A stretch of 64,000 nt of DNA. Source: CAWDDA01 sp963813345 (GTDB taxonomy: Bacteria > Acidobacteriota > Blastocatellia > RBC074). This document shows, piece by piece, positions 38,531-51,322 of this stretch. Position 1 is the first letter of the stretch, and each line of letters opens with the position of its first letter. The stretch is from contig CAWEYR010000014.1 of the NCBI GenBank assembly GCA_963813345.1, forward strand, positions 1-64,000, written 5' to 3'. Position numbers and translations under genes: made by a program. Below the pieces are notes generated by a model. The model did no database searches. It was not told where the DNA came from and saw only the letters and a program-made list of their open reading frames with translations.

Positions 38531-40923
38531 CATTTCACGTCAAATGCAGGGACTTCGGCGAGGAGCAGCTTGCCCTGTGCACGCCGCAGGACATAGACGG
38601 CACGTCCTGTGTGGTCACGGTTGTCAACTCTGACCTTGAGCGCAACGTCGACCGCGATACGATTCGCATCCCAGGTCTCAGTGCGCAGAGCTTCACTTGT
38701 CCACGAGTTGGGCTTGCGCACGACGAGTGATTGCGCGAAGCGTCGGAGGTTTCCCATATCCACGAGCGGATTGACCGAGTCGGCTCCGCCCTGAAGTACC
38801 GCTGCATCGAACTGCCTCAAAAAGGCCTTCACATCCTCGGCAATCGAGATCGTCCCTGCCTCACGCTCCGCAGCGAGGGCGCCGTTGCGCGCTGCGACCG
38901 TCGTTGCGGCGTCGAGATCTGCAGCGGCAGCAAGGCGAAAGTGTGCCGCAGCATCGGCAGGCTTCTTCTGCGCCGTCAAGAGCGTTCCAAGTCCAAGGTG
39001 TGCCCAGGTGTACGCCTGAAGCGTGATCAGTTTGCCCTTGAGAACCTGATCGAATATCCTCGCGGCCTCGTCGTTCTTGTTTTGAGCAAGTAATACTCGC
39101 CCGAGGAATGCTTCGAGTGAAGATGACCCCGGGTTTGAACGGACTGCCTCACGCATCTTCGCTTCCGCAGTTGCAAAATCGTTCTTGCTGAAGGCCTGAT
39201 TGGCCTGTCCAAAGAGATCAGAAGCAGAAACGCGGCGCGGGAAGACATCGTTGGCATAGTCCTTCTGAATGAATATCTTTTCCGGATCTGCTTCGATCGT
39301 CGCAATCTGGTTCGCACCTGCGAAGGTGACCGCCCCGTACTCTCCGCCTTTGACGGCAACTCGTTGCTCGAGCTTCTCGCCCTTTTCATTCGTCGCAACG
39401 ACAAGGATTGTGAAGTCACCCGTACCGAAATTTACGACCGTCGATTCCCAGCCGGCTGCGGTCTTTTGAGGCTGACCGATTGCGAAGTCCGGGATCGTCA
39501 CAGTCTCGATCCATTGAGAAAAGAGATCATTGATTGCTGCCCGTTTTGACGGGTCCGCGAGCAGCATTGCCTTGACGTTTGCGCACCGCGCCACGGAGCA
39601 CAGAGGAGCCCGCCATTCGATCAGCGAGAGAACATCGACGCGCTGTCGGTCGAGCATCGAACGTACAAGCTGATCCAGAGATTCGCGGCCGATCTGCTTC
39701 TCGAGAAGGCGCCAGGCGAGCGAGCCCTTGCTGTACATGCTCGTTGTGTAGTTGCGATCAAGCGAATTGATCGAGAGTAGCGGCGCGTCGGAACCTCGTG
39801 CCAGCGGCGCATATGCACGCCGGTAACCCTCAAACGCAGCTTCCCGTTCGGCCGGGCCATTGCGCTCGCCCAGGTACTGGGCTGCGAGATATATCGGAAA
39901 AGCATCTCTCAGAAAGCCACTGCCGCGTCCGCGGAGAAGCACCTTGCCGTCAATCCATGCCTTGGCGATCGTTCCCGCGAGAAGTTCGATAGTTCCCACG
40001 TCGAGCACATCGCGTCGCAGGAAATGATCGTCGAGCAAAAGGATTCCCGTGCTCGCGTAGTTCGAATCGCGCGCCTGCGAGACTCCTTCTCCAGCCACTG
40101 CTGTCAGTCCAAATCCAGCTATCGTTACGATTCGAAATGGAGCGCTTGGAGGTTGATTGAAATACTTGGCGCAAAACGCGGAAATGCGCTCGGCTTCAGT
40201 TGCAAGTGCATCGATCTGGCGTTTGCCAATCTCACCGGTGCCCGGTTGCGCCCAGACTTCTACAGGCGCCGACCCAGTACCTCGTGTCGTCAAATCGAAC
40301 TCGCCGGTGATGAAGAAGGGAAGCGCGGCCAATGATTGTTCGAATGACGTGTCGCTCTTGCGAATACCCGAAGAGATTACCTTGTGACCCGCGGGAGGAG
40401 TCACATTCAGCGTGAATGGGGCAGTGTCAGCACCATGCTCTCCGAATGGCGTATGAACGACAGGGAACCAGAAACTGGGAGGAAGCACCAGGGTCTCTCC
40501 CGCCGAGATTCGCAGATGCTGCCCTCGATCGACTGCGGAGATCGAATAGCTCAAAGTGACGTTGAACTCGCGGACTGAGGCGATAGCTGACGTTATGTCG
40601 GTCGAAACTCTGACCAGATTGTTGCGGGCATCCTCGGAGCTCTTAAAGGGAACATCCGCGCCATTCACCTGCATCTTCGAGGCAGTTGCTTTCGGGTTAA
40701 GAAAGAAGGTAAGGCGCGGCTTGTCGTCACCGGCGAGCAGCAGCTTGTCGAGCAGATCACGTGCTGAAAGATTATAAAGCTCGAGACGAGCTTCAACGTT
40801 CAGCGTATGGCTTGCGGCATCAACGCGCGCATTCAGGTCGTACTTCTTGATCTCAAACTCCTGAGCCAGAGCAACAGCGGGGAACGTCAAAACTAGCAGC
40901 AATACAAAAAGAAACGATTTCAT
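38530..40923 (-). CDS. M1 aminopeptidase-like protein lacking the HExxH motif, with TPR-like C-terminus
   Basis: An intact protein of 797 residues (start ATG at 40923). A signal peptide (KSFLFVLLLVLTFPAVALAQ) is followed by an M1-type N-terminal beta domain (KYDLNARVDAASHTLNVEAR) and the thermolysin-like region. Where M1 enzymes have HExxH and a distal Glu, this protein has TIELLAGTIAKAWIDGKV and GSGFLRDAFPIYLAAQYLGE; no HExxH occurs anywhere. The GxMEN exopeptidase motif is also absent. The last 250 residues hold TPR-like helices (FGQANQAFSKNDFATAEAKM). It is presumably a secreted non-catalytic binding protein. Confidence 0.75.
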   Translation of the reverse strand: MKSFLFVLLLVLTFPAVALAQEFEIKKYDLNARVDAASHTLNVEARLELYNLSARDLLDKLLLAGDDKPRLTFFLNPKATASKMQVNGADVPFKSSEDARNNLVRVSTDITSAIASVREFNVTLSYSISAVDRGQHLRISAGETLVLPPSFWFPVVHTPFGEHGADTAPFTLNVTPPAGHKVISSGIRKSDTSFEQSLAALPFFITGEFDLTTRGTGSAPVEVWAQPGTGEIGKRQIDALATEAERISAFCAKYFNQPPSAPFRIVTIAGFGLTAVAGEGVSQARDSNYASTGILLLDDHFLRRDVLDVGTIELLAGTIAKAWIDGKVLLRGRGSGFLRDAFPIYLAAQYLGERNGPAEREAAFEGYRRAYAPLARGSDAPLLSINSLDRNYTTSMYSKGSLAWRLLEKQIGRESLDQLVRSMLDRQRVDVLSLIEWRAPLCSVARCANVKAMLLADPSKRAAINDLFSQWIETVTIPDFAIGQPQKTAAGWESTVVNFGTGDFTILVVATNEKGEKLEQRVAVKGGEYGAVTFAGANQIATIEADPEKIFIQKDYANDVFPRRVSASDLFGQANQAFSKNDFATAEAKMREAVRSNPGSSSLEAFLGRVLLAQNKNDEAARIFDQVLKGKLITLQAYTWAHLGLGTLLTAQKKPADAAAHFRLAAAADLDAATTVAARNGALAAEREAGTISIAEDVKAFLRQFDAAVLQGGADSVNPLVDMGNLRRFAQSLVVRKPNSWTSEALRTETWDANRIAVDVALKVRVDNRDHTGRAVYVLRRAQGKLLLAEVPAFDVK

Positions 40924-40942
40924 TGGTGTCAATCGGATTTGC

Positions 40943-41799
40943 TTATTGTTCGGAGGAAGGCCGGACGGAAGCGGGCGTCACTGCCTCGGCCAAAGGCCGG
41001 CTTAGTTCGTGGATTTTGAGAAGCGTTTCAAGCAAGCCTTCAAGTTGATCAAGTGCGAACTGTGTGGTCGCATCGCTCAAAGCGCTTGATGGATCGTCGT
41101 GGACCTCCATGAAAAGGCCATCGATGCCGCATGCGACTCCCGCGCGCGCGAGATGCGGTATGTATTCAGCATAGCCATCAGTGGCAAAGCCAAGGCCGCC
41201 CGGAAGCTGAAGACTGTGCGTTACGTCAAATACTACCGGATAGCCAAAACTTCGCATGATAGGAAATGAACGCATGTCGACGATCAGGTTATTGTAGCCG
41301 AAACTCGTCCCGCGCTCGGTGATTAGTATCTCGCGGCTTCCCCAGGCTTCGAGCTTCGAAATGATGTTTCCAGCCTCCCAGGGTGAAAGGAACTGTCCTT
41401 TTTTTACATTCACAGGCAGGCCACTTTCAGCCGCTGCCTGCAGCAGGTCTGTTTGCCGGCAAAGAAACGCGGGAATCTGGATGACGTCGACTACGTCAGC
41501 GACCTCAGCAACCTGATACGACTCGTGAATGTCAGTCAGAACCGCAATATCCATCTCGTCGTGAATGCGCCGGAGAATACTCAAACCTTCAACCATTCCA
41601 GGACCACGGAAAGCAGACCCTGACGAGCGGTTGGCTTTGTCATACGATGCCTTGAATATATAGGGCACGCCAAGTCGCGCTGTGATCTTTGAGATGGCTT
41701 CAGCCATCTTCATTGAATGCTTTTCGGATTCAATGACACAGGGACCCGCGATCAAAAACAGCTCACCCGGCCTCCCGCCGAGGTTCTTGAACAGGCTCA

Positions 41800-41800
<1 letters not shown>
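40943..41800 (-). CDS. kdsA: 3-deoxy-8-phosphooctulonate synthase (KDO-8-P synthase)
   Basis: An intact 285-residue enzyme. It condenses phosphoenolpyruvate with arabinose 5-phosphate to form KDO-8-P for lipopolysaccharide. Motifs: [40 protein letters not shown] (PEP and metal binding), [40 protein letters not shown] and [12 protein letters not shown]. Cys in AGPCVIE suggests the metal-dependent class. Its start overlaps the pyrG stop by one base (TGATG). The presence of kdsA indicates a Gram-negative envelope with KDO. Confidence 0.95.
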
Positions 41801-43522
<1,722 letters not shown>

Positions 43523-43951
43523 TTACTTCGTTACTGTTTCGAGTTCAAGCTTCAGACCCGGTAGAGGGTTGCGGATGACGACCACCTTTACCGGCATTTT
43601 GACCTTCCCCCATACTCTCTCGGCGGTCATCACGGGCAAGCCGCGCGAAATGCCAAGTGCAAGGCAACAGCGATCACCGAGGGAAAGTCCGAGTTTCCTG
43701 GTTGAAGGGCGAAGAGCTGCAGCCAGCCTTGCAGTCTCTTCGTCAAAACTAACGACCTCCAGGCCCAGCAATTCGAGACTTTGGCGAGCTTCGTCATCGG
43801 GCATTCCAGCGTCTATGAGCTTGCCGAGAACCTCGCAGTAATTAACTGTCCCTAGTATCGAACTGCCAAGGACTGCTTCAACTTGCTCTTTTCCGGCTTC
43901 CTCATTGAGAAGAGCGAGGACTGCTGATGCGTCGAGGACGAAGCTATCCAC
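43523..43951 (-). CDS. PIN-domain toxin (VapC-like)
   Basis: 142 residues, RNase of the PIN fold. Acidic metal-binding residues are seen in [20 protein letters not shown] (Asp), [14 protein letters not shown] (Glu), [20 protein letters not shown] (Asp) and a late TAERVWGKV. It starts with GTG at 43951 and overlaps the antitoxin stop (gtggatag) by 8 bases, the usual arrangement of antitoxin then toxin. It lies 49 bases upstream of the pyrG start on the same strand. The substrate is probably tRNA or mRNA; no target is visible. Confidence 0.85.
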   Translation of the reverse strand: MDSFVLDASAVLALLNEEAGKEQVEAVLGSSILGTVNYCEVLGKLIDAGMPDDEARQSLELLGLEVVSFDEETARLAAALRPSTRKLGLSLGDRCCLALGISRGLPVMTAERVWGKVKMPVKVVVIRNPLPGLKLELETVTK

Positions 43952-44214
43952 GCTCGTCCTCCGCTTCCGCGCGGCGATCAGCCTTGAGTTCTTCTACCAG
44001 CGACCGGCCGCGTTTGACGCGACGTCTGACCGCCGCCTGCGCCCTCCGCACGGCCTCGGCGCGAGTCAAGATGAGGAGTCCGCCGTCCTCTACGCGGATG
44101 ATGATCTCATCCCCCGTCTCCAGACCCGAGCGCGCGCCGAATCTCTACCGGGATCACGACACGGCCGCCTTCTGCGATCCTGGTGCTTATTCCATTCATG
44201 GAGGTGTATGCCAT
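43944..44214 (-). CDS. AbrB/SpoVT-type antitoxin (VapB-like), one frameshift
   Basis: About 89 residues. The ATG at 44214 (or 44199) leads to [20 protein letters not shown], the swapped-hairpin AbrB DNA-binding motif. An extra base near 44124 breaks the frame; deleting it gives [20 protein letters not shown], then a basic helical tail [20 protein letters not shown] that would mask the toxin. It binds and neutralises the PIN toxin downstream and represses the pair's promoter. The two genes overlap. Confidence 0.8.
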
Positions 44215-44289
44215 CCTGTCAGTGATTATGGCAGAATATGACGTAGATGGCAACGTAACTAATAGATGGCTAGCCTGGCGAGCGCTCCG

Positions 44290-44404
44290 GGCAGCGCAGA
44301 ATTTGGAGTGCGGCGGCTTGGCGCCGCTTTAGTCCCCGCTGATTGATCCGATCGGGACGCTAAAGCGGCGCCAGGCTGCCGCACTCCAAATTCTGCGCTC
44401 CCGG
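44290..44404. repeat. Long palindromic repeat, family D, copy 1
   Basis: Arms gcagcgcagaatttggagtg and cactccaaattctgcgctcc, continued by cggcggcttggcgccgcttt and its near complement, fold around a loop near 44345. It lies between divergent genes (antitoxin and M14 peptidase), so its position is not that of a terminator. A related copy is at 53233-53325. Confidence 0.92.
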
Positions 44405-44446
44405 GTCAACTAAACAAAAGGAAGCATTTCCCTTAGAATCCGAGTC

Positions 44447-45796
44447 ATGAGACGTCGCGTGCCGTATCTGATTCTGGTTGCCCTGATGATCGCTCTCGCG
44501 CAGGCGCAGACACCCGCAGACCTTTCAAACGAGTGGCGCAAGAGCCACCTGGTGACGATGGAAGCCTCGAAGCATTCGACATGCCGATCTCAAACGCTAT
44601 ATTCAGGAGCTTAGCAAGTCGGGGATCCGTTCATCCGAAGTAGGCAGATCTGTGGGGGGGAAGGAGATCGTTCAGCTCGAGTTCGGTACGGGACCATTCA
44701 AGGTCTTTCTGTGGTCCCAAATGCACGGAGATGAGCCGACTGCGACGGCCGCGCTTCTTGACGTTTTCGATTTTCTAAATCGAAACCGGTCAAAGCGATG
44801 GGTCGAATCCATCGAACGGAAGATGACGATTCGAGCTGTACCGATGCTCAATCCTGACGGAGCGGACCTCTACCAGCGCCGCAACCTTCAATCGATAGAT
44901 ATCAACCGCGATGCTCGGACGCTGACTACGCCCGAGGCGCGGCTTCTCAAACGGCTTCGTGACGAGTGGCAGCCGCAGCTCGGATTCAACCTGCACAATC
45001 AGAATGCGCGCACGGCCGTCGGCAATACCGGCAGGCAGGCAACCATCGCGCTTCTGGCCGTTCCATTCGATGCTACGGGGAAGGACAATCCCGGTCGAAT
45101 CCTCGCGAAGCGAGTATGTACAGTGATTTATGATGCCTTGAGCCCGAAGATTCCGGGACAGATTTCGCGTTACGATGATTCATTCAATCCACGTGCATTC
45201 GGAGATCTGATAAGTGCCTGGGGCACGCCGGTTGTGCTTATCGAGACGGGGGGCTGGTACGGCAAGAGCGAGGGCGAACTCGTCGAACTGAACTTCATCG
45301 CATTGCTTTCAGTCTTCAGGAGCATCGCAGACGGAAGCGTAGAGAAGGCTAATCCGTCAACCTATGAATCGATCCTCTACAACGAGAGCGGCGCGATATA
45401 TGATCTGATAGTGCGGAATGCAACCATCGTCAACCGAATGAAGATTGAAGGGGGTAAGTCTGTTGATCCGTTTCGAGCGGATGTGGGCGTCAATCTCGAG
45501 TCACAGCGGCGCCCCTCCGAGCGCACCGGGCGCGGTCAGATACAGGAGGTTGGGGACCTGAGCGCGATTCGCGGGTTAGAGATGGTTGATGCTTCCGGCT
45601 ATTTCTTGACTGTTGGGGAAGGTGTATTGCGGCAGGGGACCGAAGCAGTCCTGCTCTTTTATCGCGAATCGCGAGCCAGGGAAATCGACTGGGGCGCGAG
45701 TGACCTCGAAACTCGCTTTCCCCCTGACGCGATCTATCGCGGAGGAAAATGGAGCGGCAAGGACACACTTCCTCGCAAAGAAACGAGTACAGAACG

Positions 45797-45800
<4 letters not shown>
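44447..45800 (+). CDS. M14 zinc carboxypeptidase family protein, one frameshift
   Basis: About 450 residues, exported: [20 protein letters not shown] is a signal peptide. Deleting one extra t near 44576 joins [20 protein letters not shown] to the main frame. Zinc ligands are His and Glu in [20 protein letters not shown] and His in [19 protein letters not shown]; substrate-binding Asn-Arg-like residues appear in [16 protein letters not shown]; the catalytic Glu is in [16 protein letters not shown]. It is a peptidase or amidase of the peptidoglycan or peptide-scavenging kind; the exact substrate is unknown. Its TGA overlaps the next ATG (ATGA). Confidence 0.88.
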
Positions 45801-47338
<1,538 letters not shown>

Positions 47339-47356
47339 AAGAGAGGGGAAGGAACG

Positions 47357-48202
47357 ATGCTATGTTCGTCATGTCAGACCGCGTTACCCGATGACGCGCG
47401 GTTTTGTTCAGTCTGCGGTCAACCTGCCAGCGCGCCGAGTGTTCGGGATACCGGAGGATTTCGTATTGACGCGGATGGTCGTGGTGCAGGAAGAGGGTAC
47501 AAATACGAGATACTTCACCAGCCGTCGTTTTCACTCGCGGTTGTTCAGTTGGGCGCGGGTCAATCGATACAGGCTGAGGCTGGAGCGATGGTCTCGATGT
47601 CAGCCAATATCGAGTTGCAATCGGAAATGAAGGGCGGACTGATGGGCGCTTTGAAGAGAGCCGTCGGGGGCGAATCTGCGTTCATTTCCACATTCACAGC
47701 GCGCGGAAGTGGCGGCGAAGTCACACTCGCTCCGGGATCGCCGGGTGATATCGCTGCCATTGAGCTCAACAATCAACACTTTCTCGTGCAATCGAGTTCG
47801 TACCTGGCCGGTGATGGCTCGCTCGCAATCGATACGCGATGGGGTGGCGCGAAATCGTTCTTCGGTGGTGAAGGGCTTTTCGTGCTCCAGGTTCAGGGAA
47901 CCGGTCTCCTGCTTGTGTCCTCATTTGGAGCCATTCACAAGAAGCGAATCAATGCAGGAGAAAGATACGTCGTGGATACCGGACATCTGGTCGCATGGGA
48001 AGGCAGCATGCACTATGAGCTACGGAAGGCGGCGGCAGGCTTCTTTCGCAGCCTTGTGAGCGGCGAGGGTATCGTTGCTGAATTTTCCGGTCCCGGAGAC
48101 CTGCTGATACAAACGCGAAATCTCGCTGCTTTTGCAGGACTGCTCAAACCGTTCTTCCCAACCCAATCTGGCAGCAGCGGTGGTATCAATTTCGGGCAAT
48201 AG
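47357..48202 (+). CDS. AIM24 family protein with N-terminal zinc ribbon
   Basis: 281 residues. Residues 1-25 form a zinc ribbon with CSSCQTALPDDARFCSVCG. The AIM24/TIGR00266 beta-helical domain follows (YEILHQPSFSLAVVQLGAGQ, AGAMVSMSANIELQSEMKGG, LAPGSPGDIAAIELNNQHFL, GEGLFVLQVQGTGLLLVSSF). The family is cytoplasmic in bacteria with unknown function. It follows the dehydratase gene by 18 bases. Its frame is intact. Confidence 0.9.
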   Translation: MLCSSCQTALPDDARFCSVCGQPASAPSVRDTGGFRIDADGRGAGRGYKYEILHQPSFSLAVVQLGAGQSIQAEAGAMVSMSANIELQSEMKGGLMGALKRAVGGESAFISTFTARGSGGEVTLAPGSPGDIAAIELNNQHFLVQSSSYLAGDGSLAIDTRWGGAKSFFGGEGLFVLQVQGTGLLLVSSFGAIHKKRINAGERYVVDTGHLVAWEGSMHYELRKAAAGFFRSLVSGEGIVAEFSGPGDLLIQTRNLAAFAGLLKPFFPTQSGSSGGINFGQ

Positions 48203-48209
48203 AGAATCA

Positions 48210-48308
48210 GGTACGTTGACGGCGTACTGGTGCGCGCTTCAGGCGCGAATCGATTATCGCAGGAGATTACTGCGGCGCCAAGTCGCGCCTGCAAGGCGGT
48301 CCGAGTAC
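48210..48308. repeat. Degenerate palindromic repeat between convergent genes
   Basis: The arms begin ggtacgttgacggcgtac and end cgcctgcaaggcggtccgag, with inner gcgcgcttcaggcgcgaatc. They recall families A and D but pair with many mismatches. It separates the AIM24 gene from the convergent aat gene. Confidence 0.6.
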
Positions 48309-48313
48309 ATGCC

Positions 48314-48922
48314 TCAAACAAACTCGCGATCCTCGGTCATTGCGAGCGCGAGATTTGCAAGATACTCGTCGTGGGTCAGATCGATCGCGCCGAAACGGCC
48401 AATGTGAGGCGTGCGCATCTGAGTATCGAGGAGCTTGTAGTCGCGTTCCAGCAATCGCTCCACCAGCCCGACAAGAGCGAGCTGCGATGACGACGGGACT
48501 CGGCTGAACATTGACTCCCCAAAGAATGCCGCTTTCAAGGCAACGCCGTAGAGCCCGCCAACGAGACCTTCCGAACTCCATACTTCGACCGAGTGGGCGT
48601 GACCGAGCTCGTGGAGCTTCAAGTAGAGCTGGATCATCTCCTCGCTGAGCCATATCTCTTCTGTACCGACTTCACTGTGCCTTGCGCAGGCGCGCAATAC
48701 TTCCTCGAAGCAGGAATCGATTTTGATCGTGTAACCGCCCTTTTTTACGAGCCTCTTTATCGTCCGGGGGACCCGAAAGCGGTTATCCAGCGGAATGACA
48801 GTTCTGGGCTCGGCCAGGAACCATTCGATTGAGCCGAATCGGCCGCGCGCCATTGGAAACAGGCCGTGCCGGTACGCTGTCAGGACTTGAGACGGTGTGA
48901 TCGCTGAACGCCCGGTCGTCAT
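48314..48922 (-). CDS. aat: Leucyl/phenylalanyl-tRNA--protein transferase
   Basis: 202 residues. It transfers Leu or Phe from aminoacyl-tRNA to N-terminal Arg/Lys of proteins for ClpS/ClpAP degradation (N-degron pathway). Motifs: VLTAYRHGLFPMARG, EWFLAEPRTVIPLDNRFRVP, LKLHELGHAHSVEVWSSEGL, LVGGLYGVALKAAFFGESMF, SRVPSSSQLALVGLVERLLE and LLDTQMRTPHIGRFGA. I chose the ATG at 48922; the open frame further upstream reads through a family A palindrome and is not native protein. Confidence 0.93.
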   Translation of the reverse strand: MTTGRSAITPSQVLTAYRHGLFPMARGRFGSIEWFLAEPRTVIPLDNRFRVPRTIKRLVKKGGYTIKIDSCFEEVLRACARHSEVGTEEIWLSEEMIQLYLKLHELGHAHSVEVWSSEGLVGGLYGVALKAAFFGESMFSRVPSSSQLALVGLVERLLERDYKLLDTQMRTPHIGRFGAIDLTHDEYLANLALAMTEDREFV

Positions 48923-48967
48923 TGCGGGCAGGATAGTCAAAGTGGGGCATGAGAAGCAATCATATGA

Positions 48968-49057
48968 AGGTACGTTGTACCGCCTTTTTAGGCGGAATCG
49001 TGGCATCTGAACGCGTTCGAATGCCGCGGTTCCGCCTGAAGGCGGTACAACATACCC
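48968..49057. repeat. Long palindromic repeat, family A, copy 2
   Basis: Arms ggtacgttgtaccgcctttt at left and ggcggtacaacatacc at right flank gaatcgtggcatctgaacgc and its near complement. It lies between the divergent aat and aldehyde dehydrogenase genes; both starts are within about 60 bases of it. Confidence 0.93.
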
Positions 49058-49113
49058 ACTAGCGTGATATCGTTAAACCATAATGGCCCTGTTTTTAGAA
49101 CTGGAGGTCTCAA

Positions 49114-50593
49114 GTGTTAGAGACAAAAAGAGTCGACAACTATATTGATGGATCGTGGTCTCGATCGACTGCGAGCGAAACGATTCCTGTCACGAATCCG
49201 GCGACCGGCGAAACGCTCGCAGAAACTCCGCTCGGTGGCGTGAGGGACGTTGATGCGGCAGTTGCGGCTGCGACACAAGCTTTTCAGGATTGGCGGCGCA
49301 CACCGCCCGAAGAGAGGATTCAGTATCTCTTCAAGTTCAAGGAATTGCTCGAAGCGCACTTTGAAGATATTGCCCGCTCGATTACGAATGAGAATGGAAA
49401 GACCCTCGTCGAGGCGCGAGCTGAGTTACGCGCGGTCGATCGAGAACGTTGAAGTAGCGTGCGGAATACCTTCGTTGATGCAGGGCTACGTTCTTGAAGA
49501 TGTCGCGCGCGGCATAGACGAGGCGATGATTCGTCAGCCACTCGGCGTCGTCGCCGCAATCACTCCCTTCAATTTTCCAGTGATGGTTCCCTTGTGGTTC
49601 ATGCCATACGCGATTGCTTGCGGAAACGCGTTCATCGCGAAGCCTTCAGAGCGTGTTCCGCTCTCGATGCTGCTCATCTACGAGCTTCTCGAAAAGACGG
49701 GCCTGCCCAAGGGTGTCGTAGGGCTGGTCAATGGCGGCAAAAACGTCGTTGACGCAATCCTCGATCATCCCGGAATCCGGGGAATCAGCTTTGTGGGATC
49801 GACGCCTGTTGCACATTACATATACTCGCGTGGCGCGTCGAATGGTAAGCGGGTGCAATGTCAGGGGGGTGCAAAGAACTTTGTTGTAGTGATGCCCGAT
49901 GCTGATATGGAGATGACTGCGCAGATCATCAACGACAGCGCCTTCGGATGCGCCGGACAACGATGTCTGGCAGTCTCGGTTGCGCTGACGGTGGGTGAGT
50001 CACACAAGCAATTCAGCGAGGCGATTTCTGATCTCGCGGGTTCGTTGAAGGTTGGATATGGTCTCGATGAAGGCGTCCAGATGGGTCCGGTGATCACACA
50101 AGAGAGCAGGACGCGGATCGAAGCATTGATTGACAAAGGCATCGCGTCGGGAGCGACGGCGCTGCTCGACGGTCGCAAAGCGAGGGTCGCGAAGTATGAC
50201 AACGGCAATTTTGTGCGCCCCACGATTCTCGATGGGGTAACGCCGCAGAGCGATATCGCCGACACGGAGATCTTTGGCCCGGTCTTGAGCGTCATGCAGG
50301 CAGATGATCTCGACGAAGCGATCGCAGTACTTTCAAAGAGCAGGTATGGAAACGCCGCTTCTATCTTTACATCAAGCGGCGCGGCTGCACGAAAGTTCAG
50401 GTACGAGGCGCCTGCCGGTAATATCGGCGTAAATATCGGTGTGGCAGCGCCAATGGCCTATTTCCCCTTCAGTGGATGGAAGGATAGTTTTCTTGGGGTG
50501 CTCCATGGACAGGGACGGGACGCCGTCGAGTTCTACACCGACAAGAAAGTTGTGATCGAGCGGTGGCCGAAAGAGTGGTCGCGAAAATTCTAA
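49114..50593 (+). CDS. mmsA: CoA-acylating methylmalonate-semialdehyde dehydrogenase-like aldehyde dehydrogenase, one frameshift
   Basis: About 492 residues. The GTG start at 49114 has ggagg 8 bases upstream. N-terminal [20 protein letters not shown] leads into the Rossmann domain; motifs typical of MmsA are [75 protein letters not shown] and [15 protein letters not shown], where the catalytic Cys sits in GQRC. A one-base error near 49430 breaks the frame (EARAEL then [10 protein letters not shown]). The absence of the usual Glu in the Q-G-G-A-K-N stretch is characteristic of CoA-dependent members. It oxidises malonate or methylmalonate semialdehyde in valine or inositol breakdown. Confidence 0.9.
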
Positions 50594-50594
50594 G

Positions 50595-50685
50595 AAGGTA
50601 CGTTGTACCGGCGTTTAGCCGGAATCGTTCCATTCGAGTAGTTTGAATGGAACGATTCCGGCTAAACGCCGGTACAACGTACCTT
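50595..50685. repeat. Long palindromic repeat, family A variant, copy 3
   Basis: Near-perfect arms aaggtacgttgtaccggcgt and acgccggtacaacgtacctt extend through tagccggaatcgttccattc and its complement. It differs from copies 1 and 2 by ccggcgtttagccgg in place of ccgccttttaggcgg, with compensating changes in both arms, which shows that base pairing is conserved. It lies between the convergent mmsA and rpiB genes and overlaps the rpiB stop. Confidence 0.95.
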
Positions 50686-51321
50686 ATTTCATATATTGTT
50701 TCTCGATCGCCATTATCTTTGCGACACGCTTGCCGTGTCTCGCTTCGCCTTCAGGGGTTGCAAGCCAGGCTTTCACAATTGCACGCATCTGATCCTCGGT
50801 GAGCATACGGCCGCCGAGAGTCAAAACGTTCGCATAGTTGTGTTCGCGACTATTCCTGGCAGTAGCTTCATCGTAGCAAAGGGCAGCACGAATTCCTGGA
50901 ACTTTGTTGGCCGTCATGCATGATCCGATCCCGGCGCCGTCAATAATGATCCCCAGATCGCAATGTCCGTCCGAGACTGCCTTCGCTACCGCGTGCGCAA
51001 AATCCGGATAATCGACTGCTTCCGCGGAATTCGTTCCAAAGTCGCGATAGCGAACTCCGATCTCATCGAGAAATGCTTTCGACTTTTCTTTCATCTCGAA
51101 TCCGCCATGGTCAGCACCCAGAGCAATGATCTGCTGATCGCCCGTTCGTTTTTTGCGGTTTCGATACTCGAGGGAGATCTCCGCGACCGAATCGTGTCGA
51201 GAGCGGACGGGGTGATGATCGCATTCTGGTTAACGACGAGGGTTGCGCCTGAAGGCAGGTCCCGGAGATCGAGTTCGGTGATTACATCCTTGACGGATTC
51301 GTCGTAGATATCTGGTGGCAT
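50684..51321 (-). CDS. rpiB: Ribose-5-phosphate isomerase B with N-terminal extension, one frameshift
   Basis: About 212 residues. The C-terminal 145 residues form the RpiB/LacAB domain: IALGADHGGFEMKEKSKAFL, DFGTNSAEAVDYPDFAHAVA, DLGIIIDGAGIGSCMTANKV and HNYANVLTLGGRMLTEDQM. The catalytic Cys that most RpiB have in the GTGIG loop is replaced by the GAGIGSC form, where the Cys is later. Upstream in the same gene is an extension with MPPDIYDESVKDVITELDLR and NQNAIITPSALDT, reached through a one-base loss near 51195. The ATG at 51321 lies one base after the aminotransferase stop. It interconverts ribose and ribulose 5-phosphates. Confidence 0.85.
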
Positions 51322-51322
51322 T

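Noticed and set aside
48923..49006. N-terminal extension of the aat frame starting MPRFRLKRRYN
   Set aside because: It is the translation of the family A palindrome; the true start at 48922 fits the family.
50595..50685. Rho-independent terminator
   Set aside because: The hairpin is far longer than typical and no U-tract follows on either strand; listed as a palindromic repeat instead.
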